NCBI GenBank assembly: GCA_003255025.1
Contig: QANY01008140.1
Span: 1 to 64,000, forward strand
Reading direction: 5' to 3'
DNA: 64,000 nucleotides
DNA from: Datisca glomerata
Taxonomy: Eukaryota > Streptophyta > Magnoliopsida > Cucurbitales > Datiscaceae
Below the pieces are notes generated by a model. That model was not told the origin of the DNA and did not search any database. It saw only the letters and a list, made by a program, of their open reading frames with translations. Shown one piece after another: positions 1-11,135 of the stretch. The position numbers and the translations under genes were made by a program. The stretch's first letter is position 1. Every line of letters starts with the position of its first letter.

Positions 1-360
1 TGGTTAAATGTGTGAAAATGTCTATGTATGAAAATGATTAAGTGTGTGAAAAATAAACAAGTATACGAAAATAGACAAGTGTGTAGAAATGACTATATGT
101 GTGAAAATGGTTAAGTGTGTGAAGATAATCAAGTAAATGAAAATGGACAAATGTGTGAAAATGAGCGAGCGTATGAAAATGACTATGTGCGTGAGAATAA
201 GTAAATGTGTGAAAATGACTAAGTATATGAAAAATGTGTGAAAGTGTCCCAATACACTATAGATTTCACAGTGAAAAATTGCTAAGTGCATGTGGCTAAG
301 TTGTATAAATGGCTAAGTGTATGTGAAAATACCTAAGTGCACGAAAATATGACTAATTGA
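1..360. repeat. 18-bp degenerate minisatellite
   Basis: About 15 imperfect copies of an 18-bp unit of the form GAAAATGGTTAAGTGTGT run from the first base to about 240 and fade by about 360. The array explains the open frame on the minus strand here, which is a periodic Ile/Phe/His-rich translation and not a gene. The array probably continues to the left of the window. Confidence 0.8.
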
Positions 361-399
361 CAAAACAAATACATAAAAGTGGCAAAGAGTGAGAATATT

Positions 400-870
400 T
401 CACGTTAAAAATTACTAATTCGTAGTGGTGTTCACGACTATAATGGCAAAGGGTGATTTTGTATTTTGGTGTTCACCAAATTCTTAGTGGAGCACAAAAG
501 GAATCTTGAGGGTTTTACCAAAATATTCCACATAAAAAACTAATAATTCTTGGAGGGGTTCACCGAAATTAACTTTGTATTTTGGTGTTCACCAATTTTG
601 TAGTGGGATACAAAGAGAATCTGAAAGGCGTTTAGTGGTAAAAATAGGCTATTCGCCTATTAGGTATAGCGATTAGGTTGTACGTATTTGGTGAACCCCT
701 TCAAGAATGATTATTTTGTACGTATTTGATGAACTCCACTATGTAATTTCTGAACCCTAGTACGTATTTGATAAACTCCTCTACGAATTATTAATTTATA
801 CATATTTAGTGAACTCCACTACGTAGTGGGGTACACAGGGAATCTTGAGGGGTCAAACTAGGTGATTAGG
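400..870. repeat. Dispersed GTGAACCCCACTACG motif block, both orientations
   Basis: The motif GTGAACCCCACTACGT appears as its complement (GTAGTGG..GTTCAC) between about 425 and 610, and in forward orientation between about 690 and 830. The same motif forms a regular 21-bp array at 5690-6290. The sharing suggests the two blocks are the two ends of one mobile element around the PMD gene between them. Confidence 0.6.
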
Positions 871-904
871 ACCCAAACGCTACTTTGGTGATCTTAATCG
901 CCTA

Positions 905-1200
905 TTGGTCAGGCGAATCACCTATCATAACAACCGTGTGGGGACAACTGATAGTGTTTGGGCCCCAAATGCCATATATAACAGGCATTTGGGCCCCAAA
1001 CACCATATATAACAGGCGTTTGGGCGCGATCATTAGGCGTTGGGCGTTTGGGCACGACTAACAGGCGTTTGGGCATCATCAGGCCCCAAACGCCATTAAC
1101 GAATGACGAATCGCCAGTCCTGAATGGCGTATGGGGACTGCTGATAGTGTTTGGTCCCCAAATGCCATTGTAATAGACGTTTGGTCTGTGTCCTATCGAC
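905..1200. repeat. GC-rich palindromic repeat block
   Basis: The half-site GGCGTTTGGG and its complement CCCAAACGCC recur about ten times, often back to back around GGGCCC, with CCATATATAACAGG spacers. The block can fold into several alternative hairpins. It is markedly richer in GC than its flanks. The open minus-strand frame across it is a by-product of the repeat. Confidence 0.65.
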
Positions 1201-1743
1201 ATGGGCGAAATGCTTTTGTGTGAAGCGTTTGGTTCTATTACTTCATATTATGCATAAAAAAACTTGGTTGAAAAAATTATTTATAGTTTGGGACCAATCA
1301 AATATTTGGATAGATTGACAGTTTGTAAGTGCGAGTCAAGCCATAACATAAGGGACGAAACTACTCTTCGTAGAATCCAATTGGATAGATTGACAATTTG
1401 TAAATGTTATCCTTAGAATCCAGTTTAATATTTTAACCAACGATTCCACATAACCTCCCCATAAATATTAGTTCACCCACAATATTAATTGTAAATTTAT
1501 ATCTATAATATGTCAAACGCCTGTCATGCAATGTCATGCAACTTTGAAAAATTTATATTCCAAAAATAAACTTAGAATCCAATCCAAACAAACTTAGAAT
1601 ATAAAAAAACTTAAATCCAAACATAAAATCCATCATATTTATATCCACAAAACGTTGATATCAACTTTGACAAAACATCATGGTGCAACTTTTCTCTTTT
1701 TCGAGAAAGCATCATGTGAATGCTTTATACGTCCTTCATGTTC
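1201..1743. other. AT-rich spacer, no gene seen
   Basis: The stretch has a duplicated segment (a GGATAGATTGACARTTTGTAA motif near 1310 and 1381) and AATCCAA-rich sequence. The TCATCATCTTCATCA run at about 1770-1850 is the acidic C-terminal exon of the PMD gene read on the other strand. Confidence 0.5.
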
Positions 1744-2872
1744 TCATTTCGATTCAGTATCCTCATTGGTGTCGTCATCATGGTCGTCTTCATCATCATT
1801 AACTGAATCTTCACCATGGTCATCATCTTCATCAACTTCATCATCATCACTCCCATGCCTGCTTGCTTGAGTTTCATACATGTGCATGCGTCTTTGCAAC
1901 TTCGCCTGCAAGTGTACACATTCAATATATTTTGATCTCAAACTAAAAAATAAATAGGGAAAGATCGTAAGTTTACAATTTCCTTATCATTTTTTTCATT
2001 GATGCTTTGGCCTTTATCATCGCCTTCATCATCGCCTCACGTGCGCTCAACATTTTCTTAAATAATAGCTTGTTGAGACCGTCAATCATGCGCATCATGC
2101 ATGCTGTGCATGTCGTCGGCACCTGCATTATCTTAATTGCACGTTAATATGATATTGAATGACTAAATAATAAATATTAACATCATAACTCACATAATCG
2201 ACTGCGGCAGATGGAAGACCCTGGACTGGAACATCATTTAGAATGTAGTGGGATCTGGGAGTTGTAACTGAATCTGCCACAACGGTAGTGGGATGTCAGA
2301 TACTCTTATATCATCAATGGTCACTCTAGTCGACCCTGATGCTCCTGGTACTGCTGTGGCTGTTGCGGTTACTGGTGTTGCTGCCTATACATAGTAGATT
2401 ACAAAATTACATTGTATAACAAGATGAGTAATCTCCTATATTTAAAAACCACTTAGAAACGTTTATCATCTACGAAGATGAAAATTTCCCACCATAGTTG
2501 TAAGATAACCACTTTTTCTGGAAATCATCATATGTATCTTCGTTATCGCCATCTACATCCTGGATAAAGTGTGTCGCTTTAAAACCTCCAAGACCACCAG
2601 ACAGATCCTCTCTGGTGAATGGTTGATCACATAACATTGAATTTGGAGGTTTGTATAGGATGTACGACGCCTCGATTCCCATACTGTGCCATGAGACGTG
2701 CTCACCCAAGTACCATGCTCTTCCAGTAGGTCCTTGCAGCAAAAATCTCATGGTGGTAGGAGGTATACTGTCGATGCAATAGTCAGGCAAGTATGTACGT
2801 TCTCCCCAAGGGGGTCAATTGATCTACAAGTTCAAAAATAAATAGTTTGTCAGTAAAACAATATTCATACTC

Positions 2873-2893
2873 GGGGGGGGGGNGGGGGGGGGG
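2873..2893. repeat. Poly-G run with one unresolved base
   Basis: A run of G interrupted by the only N in the window, at 2883. It lies in an intron of the PMD pseudogene, between a GTATGT donor and a CTTGTAG acceptor on the minus strand. The N suggests a consensus problem in a homopolymer, so the true run length is uncertain. Confidence 0.9.
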
Positions 2894-3820
2894 ATATAAG
2901 AATTCATATAATAAAACACATACCTCATTGGGCTTCACATGTCGAAGTTTAGCACAAAATTCTTTGAGGAATTGACCAACATCCCTTATTCCCGACTCAA
3001 TGTCTATCCAACGTGTTATTCTCGGGAATGTGTCTGGACCACCCAATGGTCTGCTCAGTGCCAAACACAAAAAGTACTCATAAGCTCATACCTCTCATGC
3101 TCTCCAGAAATCCCATGTCCCTACACTTTTGCCTCAGCATATAGAGTCCATATTGCAATACAATACGGACAACGCTGAACCACCCCAATTATACACATGT
3201 ATCTCATCTATTTTCTTTAGTCTAGGGAGGAAGTACAAATAAACTTTATTGCTCTTGTCGCAAAAAATTGTACTACCCAAGAGCACCAGCAGAAAGACCG
3301 TGGTTAAAATCTCCTCCTGCTTAGGATTAGTACACTTGTACCTAGAATAATGATCAAATATCCATTGATAACTAACTTTTTTCGTCCAACCTGCGACAAT
3401 AGTTCACCAACTAGCTTTTGCAAAGCCTCATTGTTCTTGTAGAGTTCCAAGTCATAGTCTAGTTGACGACCGTCGACTTTCAGACCAGTTATCGTAAAAA
3501 AGTCCAATGGGGTCATTGTAATTTCACCCACTTCATCTATATGAAAGGTGTGGGTTGTATCCCATCATTTCTCGACCAGACTTTTCAATAAAACGCGATC
3601 CATTTGACCATTTTTCAATATACTTATAAAATACCTAAACCCGGAGGCATCGACATTCCTTCTCACATTTTCAGGAAGGCTACTGTACCATCGAGCTACT
3701 AGTGTAGTGTTCTCGAAACAACGAATACCAATATTATAGAACTCAGCCTAAGAAACTAAAATTTAAGTATGACTCAGTGAAAAATGTGTATGAAGAAAAA
3801 TGTACTGTGATCCCTATTGT

Positions 3821-4335
3821 GACATTTCGTCGAACACTTTACGGGCAATAAAGATACACTATAATTTTTCATCCAAAACATATATCGCTACCAATAGTCA
3901 TACATTTCTATAAGCATCACATAAAAAACACCCAGTTTTCAAAATGATTCAAGTATCATTTTGGTGTTTAACAATATAACACATAACAACCAAATTTTTT
4001 GTTAAAGAAACTTACATTTTATACTTGGATGAGATATAGAATTTTATTGAACATGTTATGGGCATTCATATAAATATAGTATAAACCTCAATATGGAATT
4101 TTATCAAACACCTTATAGACAATAAAAAAAATACACCATATAATTCATTATGACATTTCGTCGAACACTTTACATGCACTCATGAAAATACTATGATTTT
4201 CCATCCAAGACATATATTTCTACCAACAACAATACATTTCTATAATCATCGCATAAAAACACCCAATTTGTAGAACAAATCAAGTATATATTAGGTGTTT
4301 TAACAATATAACACATAAAATTCAAAATATTCAAA
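3821..4335. repeat. 331-bp tandem duplication in intron 1 of the PMD gene
   Basis: GACATTTCGTCGAACACTTT occurs at 3821 and again at 4152, and the following ~180 bases stay similar (ACATATAT.GCTACCAA, CATTTCTATAA.CATC, AACAATATAACACATAA). The spacing is 331 bp. The second copy is cut short near the exon 1 donor. The copies have diverged clearly, so the event is old. Confidence 0.65.
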
Positions 4336-4553
4336 GAAAAACTTACATCTTGTTTACTTGGGTGAGACATATGCTCCGTTAGAGCAATATGAAGAATAGG
4401 GCTACTAAGATTTTGATTCATTGGATGAAATATTTTCACCCCATAACCGGTGGCATCGTACGACCCTTTCGAGATGCTCGAGCTCAAACTTGAACTTGGT
4501 TGCGTCGTTGGACTCAATGTTTCCTTTGTAACTTTATGTTCTCCTCTAGCCAT

Positions 4554-5370
4554 TATTGGTGAAAAATACATTATTAGAAGGATATGGGGTTCGAGGTCGC
4601 GGGTTGGAGGGATTTGGCTTGGATTTGGTGCGGGGTTTTGACTTGTGTGTTGCAAGATATGTGTTCAATGTGAGATTGCGGGTTTGACTCGTGTGTTGCA
4701 ATAGATTTGGTGAGGTTTTGATAGATTTCGGGCTATGAAGAGAGAGATGAAGATGAAGAAGGAGAATAAGGTTTGAATGAAGAGAAATGAAGTGTTGAGA
4801 GAGAGGGGGGAGGGCGGGCATTGATTTTTTAAGAATAAGGGGGAATGAGTTTTTTAATGTTGGGGTTAATTTTGATAATAAATAAAGTTAGATGTTAAAA
4901 TTAATTTTATAGGGATCAATTAATTAAAATGAAAAAGGTTATTTTCTAAAATTATGAGGTTATTATTATAAAATAAAAGGTTAAATTTCAAATTTTAATA
5001 TTTAATTTCAAACTTTTTAGCGGATATGCTCGATTTAACAGTAGAATCCGACCTTAAGTGTTATAAATGTTCATGAAACTGATAAATATGATTCACCGAC
5101 CATCAGAACATCACGACATATAATAAAATTTGGTGAAAACTCGTCTCGTTCGATACTTGTCACAAAAGCACAACAATATTATCAATGACAACTTTTATCG
5201 AGTTAATGATTAAGTGTTCAATTGTTTTGGGAATACTTAATTAATCCAATCTAATTTCACATATTAAGTGAACATCATGAATGTTTGCATTGAAATAATG
5301 AAATTTTCTATTTTATCAATGATTTCCCGGTGTACCATAAATAATTACAAAAATTTCAATTAAAATGAAA
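4554..5370. other. Upstream flank of PMD gene, no gene seen
   Basis: Bases 4730-4815 are GA-rich (minus-strand CT-rich, as in a plant 5' leader). A duplicated GTGTTGCAA.ATATG/TAGATTTG segment lies near 4645-4715. Beyond 4840 the sequence is AT-rich without any coding signal. Confidence 0.4.
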
Positions 5371-5379
5371 AATGTGAAG

Positions 5380-5605
5380 AATGGCGATTAGAGCCATAAG
5401 AATGGTGATTAGAGACATATAAATGGTGATTAGGAGCAAAAAAGTGGCGATTGGGAGGGATACTGGCGATCGCCTATTTCAACATGGAGTTTGGAGACTG
5501 AAACTGGCGATTGACTTTGATAATGGCGATTGGCACCTTTAGGATGATGTTTAGAGGCTAAAAACAGGCGATTCACCTATTAGATATGTCGAATAGGTTT
5601 TAGGA
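5380..5605. repeat. Degenerate TGGCGATTAG repeats
   Basis: Six to eight spaced copies of TGGCGATT(A/G) occur here, the first ones about 23 bp apart. The block ends in a GGCGATTCACCTATTAG motif that resembles GGCTATTCGCCTATTAG at about 645. This supports a shared origin of the left and right flanks of the PMD unit. Confidence 0.5.
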
Positions 5606-5639
5606 GTTCACTAAATACGTAATAGTGTACAACAAATTC

Positions 5640-6290
5640 TTTAGGGTTCACCAAAATTTAAAAAAAAATTGTGAACCCCAGCACGTAATTGGTGAAACCT
5701 AATACGTCTTTGATGAACCCTTCCAAAAATTATTATTTGGTACGTATTTAGTGAACCTCACTACGTAATTGGTGAACCCCTCAAAGAATTATTCTTTTGT
5801 ACGTAATTTGTGAACCCCACTACATAATTGATGAGCCCCACTACGTAATTGTTGAATCCCTCCAAGAATTATTCTTTTGTAAGTAATTGGTGAACCCCTC
5901 TAACAATTATTCTTTTGTACATATTTGGTGAATCTCACTACGTAATTGGTGAACTCCACTATGTAATTGGTGAACCTTTTCAAGAATTATTCTTTTATAC
6001 GTAATTGACGAACCCCACTACGTAATTGGTGAACCCCACTACGTAATTGGTGAACCCCACTACGTAATTGGTGAACCTCACTACGTAACTGGTGAACCCA
6101 CTACGTAATTGGTGAACATTTCCAAAAATTATTCCTTTATACGTAATTGGTGAACCCCACTACATAATTGTTGAACCCCACTACGTAATTGGTGAACCCC
6201 ACTACTTAATTGGTGAACCCCACTACGTAATTGATGAACCTTAATATATAATTGATGAACCACACTACGTAATTATTAGAAAGGTTCACC
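5640..6290. repeat. 21-bp minisatellite (TACGTAATTGGTGAACCCCAC)
   Basis: About 25 copies of a 21-bp unit are read as CGTAATTGGTGAACCCCAC plus two linking bases. The array is most regular at 6000-6110 and 6140-6240 and is interrupted by AAGAATTATTCTTTTGT segments that also recur. The array closes with an inverted copy (GGTTCACCAATTA) at about 6273. Confidence 0.8.
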
Positions 6291-6702
6291 AATTATATTC
6301 GCTAATAAAAGTTAAAGGGTTATAATTTCGTCTTTTCACACTTTTAAAAGTCTTACTGAAATAATTTCTTGTAATTATTCACAAATTGCGTAACTTCCAC
6401 TAGTGTTCTAACTAAAATTTAGAGAAAATTGTGGGAAATAACTAGATTGAAACCAAGTGAAAAATGACCAAATTGTGACAATTGTAAATCTAAGAAGAAA
6501 CTAAAATTGGGTGCAAAGTATGTAAAGGATTAAAAGTGTCATTTTCTACTCTTTTGTGTCGTTTTTATTATTTAGTTTAGGTCTCCATATAATATCAATT
6601 GATTCTTCAAAGAAGGTCAGAAAAAGCCTATCAACTAAACTTTGCACTCAGCTATAATATAACTTCATCAACATATCTAAGACATATATGAGATCTTATG
6701 CC

Positions 6703-7078
6703 TAGGGGTGTGCACGGGAGGAGACATGATGGTTTTTGAGCATTTTTGTCTCGTCCCGATCGAGAGGGACAATTTTTTTTAAGTCCCGTCCAGTTTTGAG
6801 AGGAAATCCCGAGTGGGACGGGACGGGATGGGTATTTTGGTTAAAAAATTTAAAGGTTAAAAATTAAAATTGGTTTAAAGTTCAAAAGATTAAAAGGTTA
6901 AAAATTCAAAAAATAAGGGTTAAAATTAAAAATATTAAGGGCCAAATTTCTAAAAAAATAAAAAAGTTGGGTTATTTATGAAAAATCAGGACGGGATGGG
7001 ACAAGTCGGGACAAAATTTTTTGTCCCGTCCCGTCCCGCCAAGAGTAAAAAAATTTTCAGGAGGGTTGCACACCCTTA
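6703..7078. mobile_element. hAT-type MITE with 8-bp target duplication
   Basis: The 376-bp element begins TAGGGGTGTGCA and ends TGCACACCCTTA, a 12-bp terminal inverted repeat with one mismatch. It is flanked on both sides by the identical 8-mer CTTATGCC (6695-6702 and 7079-7086), the size expected for hAT transposases. Inside are complementary GGGACGGGACGGG and CCCGTCCCGTCCCG blocks. No coding sequence is present, so it would depend on a transposase elsewhere. Confidence 0.9.
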
Positions 7079-8330
7079 CTTATGCCACGAACTCTACGTC
7101 CTTACGAAAACCAACTATATATGATGAAAACATAAAATGTATCATTACAAAAAACCCATTTTGTCCCCATGTTTTTCTTAAACTAAAACAACCACTACAA
7201 GAAAAATCTAATATTACGACGGTTATACGATGACGGTTGGCTAAATCATCGTTAATTGTATAAAATGAGAAGTAATTGTGACGGTTTACCTAACCGTCAT
7301 AAATGTGGGCTCTATGCCAACGGTTTTATGCAAACCGTCGGTATTGGCTAAGATATGCCGACAGTTCTCTTAAACCGTCGGGAATAAACTTCTTTTGCTT
7401 ACATATTGTGACAATTTAGATTAACCGTCAGGAAAAAAGGTGCTTGTTGGACCGTTTTGTTGTGACAGTTTGGCCGAACTGTTGCATTTGGATGAGAAAC
7501 GCTGATGACTTATGAGAACAGTTGCACCATGATGGATGGTTCGTTCGGCATTGCCGATGGTTCGGCCGAACATTCGCAAAGGCAATTGAGAGTCAAACTA
7601 ATACGTCTTGGAAATATTATTGCTGACTGTCCAGATGAACAGTTGGGATATGTTCTACTACTATGATTTTTACAAACCGTAGCAATTGAAAACCCTAAAA
7701 TCTAACTCGCGCCTTCTTTCCCATTTTGCCTATTCCCCAGTTACATTTTCGAGTCTAACTAGCGAACAGCGAACGACACTATCTTTGACAGGCAATCTCA
7801 ACCCCGGACAGTGGTCCTTCTCGCCGTAGTTGAGCTACGTGGTCATCATTGTCGGCGTAGCTCAACCTCGATCTTCGCCTCGTGGTCCTTATCTTCCCAC
7901 AGTATCGATAGAGGTAGCTCAGCCTGTGCCTCGCTGTAGCTCAACCTTTGACCGTCCTATTTTCTTGCAATTTCCCCAAAGCATATAGATCTATTTGGAA
8001 TTTCTTATTTGATTTTATGACATTCATTATTGAATTGAAATGGGGTTTTGATTCAGCAATTACGGACATGCATAGGGGAATATTAGGAATTTGGGGAAGA
8101 AAGTGTTTTAGGGATTATTTAAATTTAGCAATTTTAAAGTGTTTCTCTAGTTTAGTAAATACTATTATCTTCTGTACTTCCATTGGCATTCAATATTATA
8201 TGGTATGTTGTAATTCGCTTCTAAATTTATTGTGTTCGGGTGGGTAGAACCCAGAAGAAGCCATGCAAAGTTCTCTTATCTTACAACATTATTCTATTTA
8301 TTTGGTCTTCTTTAAAATTTGAGAGTTGTA

Positions 8331-10830
8331 ATGGATAAAAGTTGGATGAAAAAACTAAGATTTAGTAAGGCATATCAAGATGGAGTAGATCAATTTCTGA
8401 ATTTTTCTTTTGAGAGAGGATCGGGTGATGGATATATATCATGTCCTTGTTACCAGTGTGTTCATTGTTATCATTAGACTAGAGACGTCGTCCTTGTACA
8501 CCTGATATGTAATGGGATTATAAGTGGTTATACATGTTGGTATTTTCACGGGGAGTCAACGGTGATTACTTCATCCGGAATTGGTACATCATCTGAAGTC
8601 ATTGTTAATAATAGGGCACATGTAGAAACATAAATATCATGTCAAGATGATGATAATGATATGCATGATTTGTTTCACGATGCATTTGGTAAATTTATTG
8701 AACAATGGTTCATACTCTATTCCATCACAACAACCGATTGATCATTGCATGATGCGTTTGGAAAGAATGAGGGAATTCAGGGATGCTTATGATGTTAAGG
8801 ACTTTTACAATTTGGTTAAAGATAGTAATCAACCCCTATATCATGGATGTGAAGAATTCTCAAAATTATCATTTGTTGTGAACCTATATCACATTAAATG
8901 TCTTGATGGATTGAGTGACAAATCATTTTCTTCCCTTCTTGAATTGTTGAATAGAGCATTTCCTAAGGGTGTTCAACTTCCAAATACATTTTATAAAACA
9001 AAAAAAATTGATTCAGAAGTTAGGACTTGGGTATGATAAAATAGATGCATGCCCCAATGATTGTATATTATATTGGAAAGAAAAAGGAGAAAGACCAAGT
9101 ATGTGATCGTTGTGGTATTTCAAGATGGGTTACCAATGAAACAAATTGTATGTCTCAAAGAAAGATGAAAGTGAAGAAAATACTTGCCAAAGTATTGCAT
9201 TACTTTCCTCTAAATACAGATCGCAAAGATTATACATGTCCTCTAAAACTGCTGAAAGTATGAGATGACACCATGAGGGACGCACTAAGGATGATGTTTT
9301 GAGACATCCTGCTGACTCAGATGCTTGGAAGGTTTTTTATGATAACTTCAAAGAATTTTCTTCAGAACCACGTAATGTTAGGTTGGGGTTAGTTAGTGAG
9401 GGCTTCAACGTATTCTGAAACATGAGTATGAGTTACAGTATTAGGCTTGTAATCTTGATTCCATACAATTTACCTCCTTGAAACAAATTTTATACTCTCT
9501 ACACTCATTTCTAGGCCTAAGATGGTAGGTAATAATATTGATGTGTATTTGCAACCATTGATTGAAGAACTAAAAGAATTGTGGGAGGTTGGTGTAAATA
9601 CAAATGATGCATCGCAAAAGAAAATGTGTAAAATGCATGCGTCATTGTTGTGGACTATCAATGATTTTTTTGTGTATGGCAAATTGTCTGGATGGAATAC
9701 ACATTCACGTATTGCATGCCCTCATTGTACATTTGACACACATCATATACGCTTGAAGCACAGTAATAAGTATTGCTTTATGGGTCATAGATGATATCTG
9801 GAGGATGACAACATATTTCGCTTCGATATCCAAAATCTTGACGGTACTATTAAGGAGAGACCACCTCCCATTTTAGCATTGAGGCCTACAATTTATGAAC
9901 AAATGCGTGATATAAATGTCATATTTAGAAAGGAAGTGATTGGCCAAAAAAAAGAAAGGAAGCTGGTGTTCAATATTAGAAAAAGAAGAGTATATTTTTT
10001 GAACTTTCTTATTGGGAGTTTAATCTTATACGTGATGCATGTAGAAAAATGTATGTGATAACATTATTGGAACACTTCTAAATGACCAATGGAAGTCGAA
10101 AGATAATTTAAATGCACGTCTAGATCTTTGCGTCCTGAATGTAAAACATCATCTTCATCCGAAGGTCGATAAAATAAAAAAGAAGTCTACATTATCGCAT
10201 ACTTCCTTTACACTGTTAGTTGAAGAAAAAAAATATGTTTTGCCAAGTATGAAAAATCATCAGAGTTCCTGACGGATATGCCTCAAATATGTCTCGTTGT
10301 ATTGATACAAAGAATCGTAAAATTCAAGGTTTTAAAAGTCATGATTCTCACATCATCATGGAGTATTTTTTACTGATCTCCCTAAGAGGGTCATTATCAC
10401 CGAATGTGAACTCGGTATTATTTGAATTGAGTTGGTTCTTTAAACAATTTTCTTGACAAATCTTCATAGGGATATGATTGATAAACTTCAGGATCGTATT
10501 ATTGTCATACTTTGTCAAATGGAAATGATATTTTCGCCAACATTCTTCACCATCATGGTTCATTTGACTTCTGAAGCAGAAATTGCAGGACCTTTCCACT
10601 ATAAATGGATGTACCCAACTAAAAGGTAAGATTTACATAGTATATTTACCATTTAATTATGATTCCATATAAAGATTGGCTCAGTATGGGTTGTTTGTAC
10701 TTGTATTAGGTATTTGGGTAAACTAAAATCTTATGTGCACAATAGAGCTCGTCCTGAATGTTCAATTGCTGAGACTTATATTATGGATGAGTGTACAACA
10801 TTTTGTTCAAGGTAATATTAATACCAAGTT
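8331..10830 (+). pseudogene. CACTA TNP2-like transposase, many stops and frameshifts
   Basis: The start ATG at 8331 opens MDKSWMKKLR and then SCPCYQC, matching the transposase-associated N-terminal domain. Blocks in order follow: FSSLLELLNRAFPKG (about 8930), a zinc-like CDRCGISRW segment (about 9100), DVYLQPLIEELKELW and LLWTINDFFVYGKLSGW (9540-9690, Transposase_21 family), LKVKHH/VKHHLHPK (about 10140) and GFKSHDSHIIMEYF (about 10330, DUF4218). RPECSIAETYIMDEC (about 10755) is the end of DUF4218. Stops appear within 50 codons and recur, and the frame changes several times, so the gene is dead. Compared with the copy at 50775-54351, the central portion is shortened. Confidence 0.8.
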
Positions 10831-10901
10831 TTTAAATAGTTATTACATGTTTACTCATACTAAGTCTTAATTTTGTATTATAGGCGAAACTTAAAGAGCC
10901 C

Positions 10902-11135
10902 ATGAGTCAACTTCCGGATGGTGATTATGATCCAATTTCACCAAACAACGTTCTCTCACAAGTATTGAGTCCAGAGCATCCTGAACAAGTGCGTTCATTA
11001 GGACTCGGGGTAACTCTATCTCAAGTGTTCTCGCATTATTGTGGGGAATCGTCCACGCAAGATTTTACCCGTTCATCAACTGAGCTAGAATCTCAACGTG
11101 CACGAGTAACTGAGTTGGAGGCTCAAGTGCCTTAG
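10902..11135 (+). pseudogene. C-terminal fragment of a CACTA accessory protein
   Basis: The frame starts MSQLPDGDYDPISPNN and ends in a short heptad-like ELESQRARVTELEAQ coiled coil cut by a stop; the repeat of this motif continues out of frame to about 11230. Coiled-coil tails after SQ.FS.Y..ES are typical of the second gene of plant CACTA elements. No full domain remains. Confidence 0.45.

Larger units (their letters stand above)
1744..4553 (-). pseudogene. Plant mobile domain (PMD, MAIN-like) gene, decayed
   Basis: PMD proteins are plant proteins related to MAIN/MAIL1 and the long form of PP7; many are carried by transposons. The first exon starts at the ATG at 4553 (MARGEHK) and ends at 4347 on a good donor (GTAAGT). 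Exon 2 starts after TTCTTAG at 3747 in the same phase. It reads YSSLPENVRR..VDASGFRYF and VGEITMTPLDFFTITGL, both typical of the PMD. There is a TGA at 3565-3567 where the family has Trp, and a frameshift near 3360-3380, after which FCDKSNKVYLYFLPRL and RPLGGPDTFPRITRW continue. A further exon (about 2827 to 2473) has the RAWYLGEHV block. Smaller exons near 2133-1985 and 1941-1744 end in an Asp/Glu-rich tail. The disruptions make a functional product unlikely. Confidence 0.7.
300..6300 (-). mobile_element. Candidate PMD-bearing DNA transposon with minisatellite ends
   Basis: A decayed plant-mobile-domain gene (minus strand) sits between two blocks that share the motifs GTGAACCCCACTACG and GGCGATT..CGCCTATTAG. 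PMD genes of this kind are known passengers of Mutator-like and related plant elements. No clean terminal inverted repeat or target duplication was found, so the limits are approximate. The alternative is a PMD gene in satellite-rich DNA without an element. Confidence 0.4.

Noticed and set aside
22..291. 89-codon minus-strand frame
   Set aside because: It is a translation of the 18-bp minisatellite with a periodic Ile/Phe/His composition and no independent coding signal.
918..1202. 94-codon minus-strand frame with repeated GVWGPN words
   Set aside because: The repeated peptide is produced by the palindromic GGCGTTTGGGCCCC repeat.
1..7192. Second exon of PR-4 copy A
   Set aside because: No sequence resembling the [11 protein letters not shown] or GHLIVNY block was found on the minus strand left of the CACTA element.
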